64,000 nucleotides of DNA from Comamonas koreensis (GTDB taxonomy: Bacteria; Pseudomonadota; Gammaproteobacteria; Burkholderiales; Burkholderiaceae_C), in the NCBI RefSeq assembly GCF_014076495.1, contig NZ_CP043575.1, positions 3,534,001-3,598,000 on the forward strand, given 5' to 3'. Shown here in pieces: positions 17,367-25,630 of this stretch; the stretch's first letter is position 1; every line of letters begins with the position of its first letter. The notes under the pieces were generated by a model. The model ran no database searches, was not told where the DNA came from, and was given only the letters and a program-made list of their open reading frames with translations. A program made the translations under genes and the position numbers.

Positions 17367-18368
17367 TCAGTCAAAGGCCGCACGCAGCGCCTGGGTCATC
17401 TGCGCATGGCAGGCCCGCGCTTCCTTGAGCGCGCGGCCCATCTTGACAAATTCATGCGCCACGCCGGCATAGGTGTGCAGGTCCACGTCGACACCGGCAG
17501 CACGCAGGCGCTCGGCATACATCACGCCCTCATCGACCAGTGAATCGCATTGCGCCAGATGGATGCTGGCAGGCGCGAGGCCGCGCAGATCCGGCGCCAG
17601 CAAGGGCGCAAAGCGCCAGTCGTCGCGGTCGGTCAGCGTGCGCAGGTAGTTGCTGAACATCCAGCTGATCATCGGCTTGGTCAGAATGGGCCCCTGGCTG
17701 TAGCGCGCATGCGAGGGCGTATCCTGGTGCGCCGCGCAACCGGGGTAGATCAGCAGCTGCAAGGCCAGGTCGATACCGGCGTCGCGCGCGAGAATCGCGT
17801 TGACCGCTGCCAAGGTGCCGCCTGCGCTGTCGCCACCCACGGCCAGGCGGCCGGTATCGGCCCCCAGCGCCATGCCTTCGGCCGCCAGCCACTGCAAGGC
17901 ATCCCAGGCATCATTGCTGGCAGTCGGAAAGCGGTGCTCGGGCGCCAGGCGGTAGTCCACCGAGACGACCATGCAGCCAGCCAGGTGGGCCAGCTCGCGG
18001 CACAGCGTGTCATGCGTGTCCACGCTGCCGATCGTAAAGCCCCCGCCATGGGTAAAGAGTAACACCGGCTGCAGCGGGTCCCAGCTGGCGGCGTAGAGCC
18101 GCGCCGGGATCTGAAAACCATCGCGCGCCGGGATGTGCAAGTCCTCAACGCGTGCGAGTGCGGGCTTGGCAATCTCCAGCACCCCGGCGCCAATGCCGTA
18201 GGCCTGGCGCGCCTCTTGCACCGTCATCTCCCACATGGGGGTGTGCTGGGCGCGGGCCATGCGCTCAACCACGCTGCGCATCGTGGGAGTCAGCTCGGCG
18301 ATCACATCGGCAGGCATGGACAATTCGGCGGGGAGATGGGCTTTGGAGCGGGGTGAGGCGTCAGACAT
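17367..18368 (-). CDS. Alpha/beta hydrolase, GDSAG (HSL-type) esterase
   Basis: A 333-residue esterase/lipase of the hormone-sensitive lipase family. The oxyanion-hole motif HGGG is at 107-110, the nucleophile is S181 in GDSAGG, and likely acid and base partners are D275 (AQCDSLVDEG) and H305 (VAHEF). VDYRLAPEHRFPTA is the conserved block after the oxyanion hole. There is no signal peptide, so it acts in the cytoplasm on small acyl esters; the substrate is unknown. The ATG at 18368 is preferred over an upstream GTG-like extension. It lies 59 bases upstream of the thioesterase fusion on the same strand and may be co-transcribed with it. Confidence 0.88.
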   Translation of the reverse strand: MSDASPRSKAHLPAELSMPADVIAELTPTMRSVVERMARAQHTPMWEMTVQEARQAYGIGAGVLEIAKPALARVEDLHIPARDGFQIPARLYAASWDPLQPVLLFTHGGGFTIGSVDTHDTLCRELAHLAGCMVVSVDYRLAPEHRFPTASNDAWDALQWLAAEGMALGADTGRLAVGGDSAGGTLAAVNAILARDAGIDLALQLLIYPGCAAHQDTPSHARYSQGPILTKPMISWMFSNYLRTLTDRDDWRFAPLLAPDLRGLAPASIHLAQCDSLVDEGVMYAERLRAAGVDVDLHTYAGVAHEFVKMGRALKEARACHAQMTQALRAAFD

Positions 18369-18467
18369 ACATCGTTGCCCAGCCAGCCGGCATGGGCGCA
18401 ATTGGGGAACAGGGCCGGCTGATTATCAGCCATTGCCCATTCACAACGGGGCATGTCGGTCACCTAG

Positions 18468-18626
18468 GGACCCTCTGCAAAACTCCCTGCCGTGGTCTGA
18501 ACGCGGGCTCGGGCGATCCGCTACGTTGTCCTCCTTGTCAATAGCTCGCTATTGACTGCAAAAGACGCCTTGCTGCTCATCCCGATCCGCGTCCATCCCG
18601 CTTGGCGAGGGTTTTGCAGAGCATCC
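18468..18626 (+). repeat. Dispersed inverted-repeat element, copy A (long form)
   Basis: This copy of about 159 bases has a left end GGACCCTCTGCAAAACTCC and an inverted right end with GAGGGTTTTGCAGAG. Compared with copies B and D it carries about 70 extra bases in the middle, including the small hairpin CAATAGC/GCTATTG. It occupies most of the 323-base gap between the esterase and the hydratase-like gene. The ends resemble those of IS5-group elements as I recall them. Confidence 0.75.
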
Positions 18627-18691
18627 CGAGGAAAAAAGGCCCTGCCCACTTGGCAGAGCCTTCCTTCGCATAGGCCTGATGCCGAGCTTGG

Positions 18692-19579
18692 TTACTCAAA
18701 GCGCAACTCTACCGGCTGCGCCCCGACCAGGCCCTTGTAATCCACCCGGATCTGCTGCCCGGGTTGGGGCGGCATCAAGGCCGAGTACGAACCCAGGCTG
18801 ATCCAGTCGCCCACCTTGAGGCGCTGGCCTTCGGCCTGCAGGGCTTGCGCGAGCCAGACCACGGCATTGAGCGGCTGGCCCATCAGGTCGCCGCCGCGCC
18901 CGCCACCCAGCCGCGCGCCGCTCTGGTCGGTGATATCGACCTGCATGCTCTGCAGTGCATTCAACAGCGCATAGCGCTCGGCGCGGAACTGTGGCACGGG
19001 CATGGCGTTGCCCATCACGCCCATGCGCGCGCCTACATTCATCGCCTCGACGGCCGCGCCATCGAGCTGTGCGGGGTTCTCCACGACCAGGTCGGGCAAC
19101 TCGATAAAGGGGACGATGCGGTCGATGTTGTTAAGCACCTGCAGCGGCGTAGTCGCGCGGTTGATGGCACTGCTGGAGACGCGCACCAGCATATCCGCCT
19201 CAAACATCGGGCGTGCGCCAAAGGCGGCAGGCACGGTGCTGCGGTTGGGCAGCAGCGCGCCCTCGTAGAGCACACCCCATACCGGCTTGTCGGTTTGAAA
19301 GCGCTTTTGCATCGCCGCGCTGGTCAGCCCCGCCTTGTAGCCAATGGGCTTTTTGCCCTGGGCCAGCCAGGCGGCGTTGAGCTTGTTGCGGCTGCATTTG
19401 CCATCGGCCTCGGTCATCGCGGCGGCCGAAGGCACGGGCTGCTTGGCCTCATAGGCCTGCAGCCACTGCGCGACCTGGGCGTCATCGAGGCAAGCGGCCT
19501 GGGCCATGCCACTGCCAGCAGCCAGGCCAGCGGCCAGCCAGAGGGGGGAGAGACGAAAACGCCAAGCAGGGTGCATCAT
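18692..19579 (-). CDS. Exported 2-keto-4-pentenoate hydratase / FAH-family protein
   Basis: A 295-residue protein whose body resembles 2-oxopent-4-enoate hydratases (MhpD-like, FAH superfamily). Recognisable segments are GYKAGLTSAAMQKRF, FEADMLVRVSSS, VPFIELPDLV and NVGARMGVMGNAM. Unusually, it begins with a clear Sec signal peptide (MMHPAWRFRLSPLWLAAGLAAG, cleaved near AQA/ACL), whereas the known hydratases act in the cytoplasm on aromatic meta-cleavage products. The start at 19579 is set by AGGAGA six bases upstream. No ring-cleavage genes are nearby, and it lies between two copies of a dispersed repeat. Function is therefore uncertain. Confidence 0.8.
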   Translation of the reverse strand: MMHPAWRFRLSPLWLAAGLAAGSGMAQAACLDDAQVAQWLQAYEAKQPVPSAAAMTEADGKCSRNKLNAAWLAQGKKPIGYKAGLTSAAMQKRFQTDKPVWGVLYEGALLPNRSTVPAAFGARPMFEADMLVRVSSSAINRATTPLQVLNNIDRIVPFIELPDLVVENPAQLDGAAVEAMNVGARMGVMGNAMPVPQFRAERYALLNALQSMQVDITDQSGARLGGGRGGDLMGQPLNAVVWLAQALQAEGQRLKVGDWISLGSYSALMPPQPGQQIRVDYKGLVGAQPVELRFE

Positions 19580-19784
19580 CCAAAGTCTCCTGTTCCAAAA
19601 ACGGGTTCTGAATGCGGCCAAAAAAACCGCCCCAGGCACCAACATACCACCCGCTTTGCCCACCCTGACTAGGGAAAGCGCGCAGCCCACCAGGCCGGTT
19701 GCCGATCGGCCTACTTTTGCTTGATGCAGGTCATGCCGCCATAGCCACAAAGCAACAGACGCTATAGTATTTGCATGACCAAGA

Positions 19785-19873
19785 GACCCTCTGCAAAACT
19801 CCCTGCCGTGGTGTAGACGCGGACTCGGGCGATCCGCGTCCATCCCATTGGGCGAGGATTTTGCAGAGGATCC
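19785..19873 (+). repeat. Dispersed inverted-repeat element, copy B
   Basis: An 89-base copy: GACCCTCTGCAAAACTCCCT at the left, TGCCGTGG, a GCGGACTCGGGCGATCCGC core, then CATTGGGCGAGGATTTTGCAGAGGATCC at the right. The two ends are imperfect inverted repeats, so a transcript would fold into a long hairpin. It ends 23 bases before the next gene's start codon. Confidence 0.8.
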
Positions 19874-19896
19874 CTAGCCGCAACAGGAGACCCAAG

Positions 19897-20454
19897 ATGC
19901 GCACTGTTTATGAACCGGCCAGTGCCGTACAAGCCCATGTTCTGCAAGACGTGCTGCGCCAGCACGGCATCACCAGCTTTGTCAGTGGCGAGCATTTGCA
20001 AGGCGCGATCGGCGAGCTGCCCGCCGGCAGCCTGGTGCGTCTGCTGGTGGACGATGCCGACTGGGCCGCCGCACGCCGCGCGCTGGAGCAATGGGAGCGC
20101 GCGCCACTGATCGACGATGCCGAGCTGGCCCGGGCCGACCCCAGCCTGCCCGAGCAGCCGCAGCCTGGGCCCGCCCATGACCCGCGCTTTGACCTGGCCT
20201 GCGATCCACGCGAAGGCGCCAACGCCCGCCGGGATAGCAACCCCGACGGCTACAGCGACGCCGCGCGCTGGTACCCCTGCTGGTGGGCCGCTGGCGCAGC
20301 ACTGCTGGCCCTGTGCCTGCACTACCTGCTCGGTGGCGTGCCCCAGGCCGATTCTGCGGGCAGTACCGGCGCTGCAGACCAGTCACAGCAGGCGCCGGAT
20401 GCCGCATCTGCCAGCAGCGAAGGCCAGCGGGCAGCGCCATCCAGCAGCCGCTGA
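19897..20454 (+). CDS. DUF2007-type protein with one membrane helix
   Basis: A 185-residue protein. The first 70 residues (VYEPASAVQAHVLQDVLRQHGI, then GELPAGSLVRLLVDDADW) have the pattern of the DUF2007 domain, a small fold of unknown function sometimes called a putative signal-transducing domain. One transmembrane segment follows near residues 127-147, and the tail is rich in Ala, Ser and Gln. CAGGAGA lies seven bases before the ATG. Repeat copy B sits directly upstream, so the nearest promoter-like sequence (TATAGTAT near 19772) is separated from the gene by the repeat. Confidence 0.75.
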   Translation: MRTVYEPASAVQAHVLQDVLRQHGITSFVSGEHLQGAIGELPAGSLVRLLVDDADWAAARRALEQWERAPLIDDAELARADPSLPEQPQPGPAHDPRFDLACDPREGANARRDSNPDGYSDAARWYPCWWAAGAALLALCLHYLLGGVPQADSAGSTGAADQSQQAPDAASASSEGQRAAPSSSR

Positions 20455-20512
20455 ACGGCGACCGCTGCACCGTGCCTGTACGAGCGCATTCCAAGCTCTG
20501 CACGCGATAGAA

Positions 20513-20529
20513 GTATCAAATATTGATAC
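20513..20529. promoter_or_regulatory. Perfect inverted repeat, possible operator
   Basis: GTATCAA and TTGATAC flank a three-base centre, followed nine bases later by a TATAAA -10-like box near 20538. It lies 170 bases before the acyl-CoA synthetase start. The arrangement suggests a repressor site overlapping a promoter; the regulator is unknown. Confidence 0.45.
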
Positions 20530-20700
20530 CCCTGAGGTATAAAAATCGCATACGCTTCCAAATTTCGGCGTCTGCCGCCGCGCGCTGCAGACAATCGCCT
20601 CGTTGCAAATCGCAGCAAGCCCGCAGGCCATCCGGCCCGCACATGGCCCAAACCACGGCGCGCCAATGCGATGATGACACCCGAGGAGAACGACAGAGAT

Positions 20701-22557
20701 ATGAACGCCCAACTTCCAGCGCCGCTGGCCCCTGAGCTCAGCGCCCTGACCACCCTGCCCGCGCTGTTTGCCTACCGCTGCAACCACAGCCCCGAGCGCG
20801 AAGCCTACCGCTGGTTTGATAGCGCAACGGATGCCTGGCAATCGTTCAGTTGGGCCGATATGCAGGCCCAGGTCGCACGCTGGGGCCAGGCGCTGCAAGG
20901 CCTGCAGCTGGCGCGCGGCGCACGCATTGCCACCTTGCTGACGCACAGTGTCCACGCCATCTGTATCGACCAGGCCGGCATGGCCCAGGCCTGCGCCACC
21001 GTGCCGCTGCATGCCAATGACAACCCCGGCAATATCGCCTTTATCCTGGCCGATGCGGCCGCCTCGCTGCTGCTCATCAACCGCCTGGAGACCTGGGAGC
21101 AGATCGTGGCGACTGGCACGCCGCTGCCCGCGCTGCGCTGCGTGGTGATCGATGACCCGCAGCAAGCAGCGATCCCGGTATTGGCCAGCAGCGAAGGTCT
21201 GCCACGCCTGGTCCGTCTGCAGGACTGGCTGGCCGAGGCCGATGGCAACAGCACCCCATCACAGACCCACCAGGCGCCAGAAGCGCAGGATATGGCCGCC
21301 ATCGTCTACACCAGCGGCACCACCGGCAAGCCCAAGGGCGTGATGCTGAGCCACCACAATGTGCTGAGCGACGTCAAGGCGGTGCTCGGCCGTGTCGTGC
21401 CAACGCAGGACGATGTCTTTCTGTCCTTTCTGCCGGTATCGCACACCTTTGAGCGCAGCTGCGGCTACTACCTGCCGATGGCAGTCGCCAGCACGGTGGT
21501 CTATGCCCGCTCGGTCGCGCTGCTGGCCGAGGACATGCTCAGCATCCGCCCCACCATCCTGGTGTCCGTGCCCCGCATCTACGAGCGCATCTACGCCAAG
21601 ATCCAGGAAAAGCTCACCAGGTCGGCCCTCAAGCGCGCGCTCTTTGCCGCAGCCGTCTCCAAAGGCTGGGCGCGCCACTGCCAGGCCCATGGCCTGGCCA
21701 ATACCGATGCACCGCAAGGCGGCTGGGCGCGCTGGCTGCCCTGGTCGCTGCTGCAGAAAAAAGTGGCCCAGCCCATTTTGGATTTGTTTGGCGGCCGGCT
21801 GCGCATTGCCGTGACCGGCGGCGCGGCCATTCCCTCGGTGGTGTCGCACAGCTTTCTGGGCCTGGGCCTGAATGTGCTGCAGGGCTTTGGCATGACCGAG
21901 ACTTCGCCGGTGCTGAGCGCCAACTCGCTGCAGCACAACGACCCATCCACGGTGGGCAAGCCCCTCGATGGCATGGAAGTGCGCATTGGCGAGAACAAGG
22001 AACTGCAGGCACGCGGCCCCAATATCATGATGGGTTACTGGGGCCGCCCGGAAGACACGCGCCAGGCCTTTACTGACGACGGCTGGCTGCGCACCGGCGA
22101 CCAGGCCGAGCTGGTAGGTGGCGAAGTGCGCATCGTGGGCCGCATCAAGGAGATCATCGTCACCGCCACCGGCGAGAAGGTGCCGCCCTCGGATATCGAG
22201 CAGGCGCTCTGCGCCGATCCGCTGTTCGAGCAAAGCTTTGTCGTCGGTGAGCACCAGCCCTTTATCGCCTGCGTCACCGTCGTCAACCGCGAAGAATGGA
22301 AGCAGCTGGCCACCAGCCTGGGTCTGGACCCGGACAACAGCGTCAGCCTGCAGGCCAGCGCCGTGCGCAAGATCGCGCTGGAGCGCATCGCCGCGCAGTG
22401 CCAGGGCCTTGCCAAGTATGCGGTGCCGCGCGCCGTCTACCTGGTCACCGAACCCTGGACCATCGACAACGGCTTGATGACGCCTACGCTCAAGCTGCGC
22501 CGCCCGCAGCTCATGCAGAAGTTCGCCACCGAGATTGCGCATATCTACGCCAAGTAA
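20701..22557 (+). CDS. Long-chain acyl-CoA synthetase (AMP-forming)
   Basis: A 618-residue adenylate-forming ligase that activates fatty acids to acyl-CoA with ATP. The P-loop motif YTSGTTGKPKGVMLSH starts at residue 203. QGFGMTETSPV and DGWLRTGDQAEL are the A5- and A7-type motifs, and GRIKEIIVTATGEKVPP is the hinge. Length and the Phe/Tyr-rich region after the P-loop fit the FadD15-like long-chain group rather than acetyl-CoA synthetase. GAGGAGA lies about ten bases before the ATG at 20701. It appears monocistronic, between a palindromic promoter region and a terminator. Confidence 0.92.
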   Translation: MNAQLPAPLAPELSALTTLPALFAYRCNHSPEREAYRWFDSATDAWQSFSWADMQAQVARWGQALQGLQLARGARIATLLTHSVHAICIDQAGMAQACATVPLHANDNPGNIAFILADAAASLLLINRLETWEQIVATGTPLPALRCVVIDDPQQAAIPVLASSEGLPRLVRLQDWLAEADGNSTPSQTHQAPEAQDMAAIVYTSGTTGKPKGVMLSHHNVLSDVKAVLGRVVPTQDDVFLSFLPVSHTFERSCGYYLPMAVASTVVYARSVALLAEDMLSIRPTILVSVPRIYERIYAKIQEKLTRSALKRALFAAAVSKGWARHCQAHGLANTDAPQGGWARWLPWSLLQKKVAQPILDLFGGRLRIAVTGGAAIPSVVSHSFLGLGLNVLQGFGMTETSPVLSANSLQHNDPSTVGKPLDGMEVRIGENKELQARGPNIMMGYWGRPEDTRQAFTDDGWLRTGDQAELVGGEVRIVGRIKEIIVTATGEKVPPSDIEQALCADPLFEQSFVVGEHQPFIACVTVVNREEWKQLATSLGLDPDNSVSLQASAVRKIALERIAAQCQGLAKYAVPRAVYLVTEPWTIDNGLMTPTLKLRRPQLMQKFATEIAHIYAK

Positions 22558-22575
22558 ATCGCAGCGCCAGCATGC

Positions 22576-22618
22576 AAAAACCGCCGCTGCCCTTGACAGG
22601 CGCATCGGCGGTTTTTTG
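22576..22618. terminator. Bidirectional terminator between convergent genes
   Basis: AAAACCGCCG (from 22577) pairs with CGGCGGTTTT (22606-22615) and ends in a T-run; the A-run at the left gives the same structure on the other strand. It serves the acyl-CoA synthetase and the convergent TRAP binding protein. Confidence 0.85.
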
Positions 22619-22670
22619 ATCTCTGGTGCACCGGGGCAGGCATGCAGGCCCGCAGGCACATGCCAAGGGT

Positions 22671-23708
22671 TTACTTCTTGGGGAAGTAGTAGTTCAGCAA
22701 GGCGGCAGCACCATCGACACCGGCCTTGGACGACCACTCGCGGGCGAACTTCTCGCCCATCAAGTCCAGCGCACGGCGCAGCTCGTAGGACGGCTGGCTG
22801 ATCTTGGTGCCATGCTCGACCAGCACCTTCTGCGCGGCATCGTCGGCATCCTTGGCCAACTGCCAGCCGCGCGCCTCGGCCTGCTTGGCGGCAGTGTCCA
22901 GCGCCGTCTTGGCGCCGTCGGTCAGGCCCGACCAGCTCTTCTCGCTCATCAGGATCAGGTTCTTCGGAATCCAGGCGCGCATGTCGATGAAGATGCCCAT
23001 CGCGTTCCAGGACTGGCTGTCCACGCCGGTGGTGCTCGATGTCAGCATCACATCAACCTTGCCCGCCTGGATAGCCTTGGCCAGGTCATTGGCCGGGGTG
23101 TCGACCGGGGTCGCACCGGCGACCTCGGCAATGTACTTGGAGGCGACGTTGTTGACGCGGAATTTCTGGCCCTTGACGTCGTCGAGCTTGTTCACCGCCG
23201 TGCGCGAGAACAGGCCCTGACCCGGCCAAGGTGCGGTGTAGAGCAGGCGAATGCCTTGCTTTTTCAGCAGCGCCTCGATCGGCTCGCGCGTGGCCGCCCA
23301 CAGGCGCTTGGCATCGTCAAAGCTGCGCACGATAAAGGGCAGCGAGTCGATGGCAAAGGCGGGGTACTGGTCGCTGAAGTTCGACATGAAGATCTCGCCG
23401 ATCGCCAGATCACCCTTGCTGAGCGCAGGCATGACCTGGTTCATCGGCATCAGCTTGGCATTGGAGACCACCTCGATCTGCAGACCACCCTGGCTCAGGC
23501 CATTGGCTTCACGCGCAAACTGCGTCAGATTGCGGGTGTGGAACAGCGTGTCGGTATAGGCGCCGGCGCACTTGAGCGGCGTCGCTGCCGCGCTGGCGAT
23601 ATGCGGCAGCGACAAGACCATCCCCGAGCCTGCCGCCAGGCCCATGCGGGCCAGCACTTTGCGCCGGGACGGACTGGCAAGCGTTTCGTTGGAGTTGTGA
23701 TCTGCCAT
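22671..23708 (-). CDS. Orphan TRAP transporter binding protein with Tat-type signal
   Basis: A 345-residue DctP-type solute-binding protein. The N-terminus carries a twin-arginine motif (SRRKVLARMG at about 15-24) before a hydrophobic stretch ending SAAAT, so export is probably by the Tat route in folded form. The core shows the usual features, including MNQVMPALSKGDLAIGEI and the ligand-loop region DLAKAIQAGKVDVMLTSS. No permease genes flank it, so it either serves a transporter encoded elsewhere or acts as a stand-alone binding protein. The ATG at 23708 has AAGGAA upstream; the longer open frame to 23852 is not coding. Confidence 0.9.
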   Translation of the reverse strand: MADHNSNETLASPSRRKVLARMGLAAGSGMVLSLPHIASAAATPLKCAGAYTDTLFHTRNLTQFAREANGLSQGGLQIEVVSNAKLMPMNQVMPALSKGDLAIGEIFMSNFSDQYPAFAIDSLPFIVRSFDDAKRLWAATREPIEALLKKQGIRLLYTAPWPGQGLFSRTAVNKLDDVKGQKFRVNNVASKYIAEVAGATPVDTPANDLAKAIQAGKVDVMLTSSTTGVDSQSWNAMGIFIDMRAWIPKNLILMSEKSWSGLTDGAKTALDTAAKQAEARGWQLAKDADDAAQKVLVEHGTKISQPSYELRRALDLMGEKFAREWSSKAGVDGAAALLNYYFPKK

Positions 23709-24047
23709 ATGACGATTCCTTGGTATCTGAGCCAGGCATTCCCATTCCCCAGGGTACTGCAGGCCGCATGTGTACTGAAAAGCCCCACAAAGAGCAAAAC
23801 GCTGCCCGCAGCCGCATGACAAACCATGCGGCGCTTTCAGCAACCGTGCCATTCGATTTATTTGGTCACTAACGTCACAACTTGTGTGAGGAGCCGACGC
23901 AATCTATCTTGGCTTGCGCAACAAAGCAATCGCTATCGATCACCGCAGAGACATTGCTTGATACAAGTCATCTATCGCGCAGTACAGAAGTGGGCGATGA
24001 CTAGCATTTAGTCACAGCACATACTTTCTGAAACTACAAAAATAATA
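23709..24047. other. Intergenic region without genes
   Basis: Nothing codes here. The first 150 bases are the leader of the leftward TRAP binding-protein gene. The rest (23860-24047) is less GC-rich than its surroundings and holds no repeat, tRNA or convincing promoter that I can name. Confidence 0.5.
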
Positions 24048-24090
24048 GCTGCTTTCGTCCCCTTGCAGCGACGAAAGCAGCCATTTTTTA
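24048..24090. terminator. Long hairpin terminator
   Basis: GCTGCTTTCGT (24048-24058) pairs perfectly with ACGAAAGCAGC (24071-24081), with T-rich sequence on both outer sides. It most likely ends the leftward saccharopine dehydrogenase-like transcript. Similar AATAGCTGCT hairpins are, as I recall, abundant in Comamonadaceae genomes. Between it and the gene lies a GC-rich stretch with the palindrome GCTCGCC-G-GGCGAGC (24173-24187). Confidence 0.7.
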
Positions 24091-24216
24091 GCGGATAGAT
24101 GTATGCACCCCACACCGGAGAGCGCCCGGTCGCCGGGCCTGTCGCCAGGCCTTTGCGCAGGAGTTGGCAGCCGCTCGCCGGGCGAGCTGCGAGGGGCGCG
24201 GCCCTGCCCTCAGTGC

Positions 24217-25380
24217 TCAGGCTGCCAGCGATGCATTCAGATCCTGCACGCGGTAGTACTGGCCAAAGCGGTTGGCCATGAAGTCCGCCAGCTCGATCGA
24301 CTCTTGCGCGATAAAGCCCTTTTGCGGCAGCACACCGCTGGCCACCAGGTCCAGCGCGCAGCAGATGCCAGCAGCGGTGGTCAGCTGGATGGCAGTGAGT
24401 GCATGGCCAGCGACGGTGGTGCCCACGATTCGGGCCGAGTAGGACTCCTGCATCAGGCGCTCACCCTTGTAGCCGGTGGCGCTGGCAAAGACCACGATCA
24501 CATCCTGGCGCGTGGCGGCAATGGCGTTGTCGAAGATCTCGTTGAGCAGCTCGCGCTTGTCACGCAGCTTGAGCTCGTTGAGCAAGATCTTCAAGATGGC
24601 GCAGTGGCCGGGGTAGCGGATGGACTTGTAGTCCACATTGCGCGCCTTGCCCGCCCAGGTCTCTGTCAAGGTGCCCAGACCGCCGCTGGTGTTGAAGGCC
24701 TCGTACTCGATGCCGTCCAGCGCAAAGGTCTCCAGACCTTCGAGCGCATGCACCGTCAGCGGCTGGCCATCCACCAGCGCTTCGCAGGGGTTGATGTACT
24801 CGTTGATCAGGCCTTCGGTGCTCCAGGTCAGGTTGTAGCGCAGGCTGCCCTGCGGGTAGCGGGGCAGCGCACCCACGCGCATCTTGAGGTCGTGCAAGGT
24901 GTCGAAATGCTTGGCCACGTCGTTGCCGACAATGCCGATAAAGCCGGGAGCCAGGCCGCACTGGGGCATCAGCACGCTGCCGGCCTTGGCGGCGATTTTG
25001 CGGATTGCGTGGGTGGACTGCACATCCTCGGTCAAGTCGAAGTAATGCACGCCATGGGCGGCAGCGATGCCGGCCACCTCGGTGGCCATGTGGAAAGGCA
25101 GCGCATTGAGCACGGCAAACTGACCCTGCACCGCAGGCAACAGGTCACCACCCTTGCCGATATGCACGGTCTCCAGGCCCAGCGCCGCAGCGGCCTTGAG
25201 CTGCGCCTTGGACTGGTCGGCAATGCGCAGCTGGTAGCCGCCGGCGGCCTGCAGCAGCACGGCCATCGCAAAGCCGATTTTGCCGGCACCCAAAATCGTG
25301 ACTTTCTTGTCGCCGGCACCGGCCTTGGCGGCGCTGGAGGAGGAGGTTTGGGCGGTCTTTTTGCTGGATTTGTCGCTCAT
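24217..25380 (-). CDS. Saccharopine dehydrogenase-like NAD(P) oxidoreductase
   Basis: A 387-residue Rossmann-fold enzyme related to saccharopine and lysine dehydrogenases. The dinucleotide-binding motif GAGKIG follows KKVTIL near residue 26. HYFDLTEDV and MPQCGLAPGFIG are typical of the family's catalytic half. A 20-residue Ser/Ala/Lys-rich leader precedes the fold and looks unstructured. Its substrate could be lysine-derived or another amino acid; nothing nearby decides it. The ATG at 25380 is chosen because the family fold starts soon after. The promoter lies in the very AT-rich stretch 25425-25515. Confidence 0.85.
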   Translation of the reverse strand: MSDKSSKKTAQTSSSSAAKAGAGDKKVTILGAGKIGFAMAVLLQAAGGYQLRIADQSKAQLKAAAALGLETVHIGKGGDLLPAVQGQFAVLNALPFHMATEVAGIAAAHGVHYFDLTEDVQSTHAIRKIAAKAGSVLMPQCGLAPGFIGIVGNDVAKHFDTLHDLKMRVGALPRYPQGSLRYNLTWSTEGLINEYINPCEALVDGQPLTVHALEGLETFALDGIEYEAFNTSGGLGTLTETWAGKARNVDYKSIRYPGHCAILKILLNELKLRDKRELLNEIFDNAIAATRQDVIVVFASATGYKGERLMQESYSARIVGTTVAGHALTAIQLTTAAGICCALDLVASGVLPQKGFIAQESIELADFMANRFGQYYRVQDLNASLAA

Positions 25381-25630
25381 GTCAGGCTCTCTGATCAGGG
25401 TGGATGATGGACAAATGTTACAACCAAGCATTGTCAAAATGAATATATTAAAGCGTCATATTATTCCTTTTAACTAGTCATTTAGTCATATATTACATAT
25501 CTATTGACGAAATATATGGTTTACCCTAGGTTCAAGCCCGCTTTATCCAGGGCTTCGCCAAGGCAGGCACAATGGGCGGCCTGCGCCTGCGCGCGCTCTA
25601 CGCTCCTTCCTGCTGTTTTCTCCTCACACC

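Larger units (their letters stand above)
18464..19877. mobile_element. Possible composite unit: repeat A, exported hydratase gene, repeat B, flanked by CTAG
   Basis: The outer ends of repeats A and B are inverted (GGACCCTCTGCAAAA at 18468 and its near-complement ending GGATCC at 19873). Each is immediately bordered by CTAG (18464-18467 and 19874-19877). This is what a 4-bp target duplication around a unit of about 1.4 kb would look like. The inner ends of A and B lack CTAG. Only one gene, a hydratase homologue, lies inside and no transposase is present, so any movement would need enzymes supplied from elsewhere. CTAG is palindromic, so chance is a real alternative. Confidence 0.35.

Noticed and set aside
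19580..19843. N-terminal extension of the hydratase-like gene through repeat copy B
   Set aside because: AGGAGA and a clear signal peptide fix the start at 19579, and the extension translates repeat DNA.
24048..24090. A small RNA read rightward and ending at this hairpin
   Set aside because: No promoter or conserved structure was seen in 23860-24047, and the hairpin is well explained as the terminator of the leftward saccharopine dehydrogenase-like gene.
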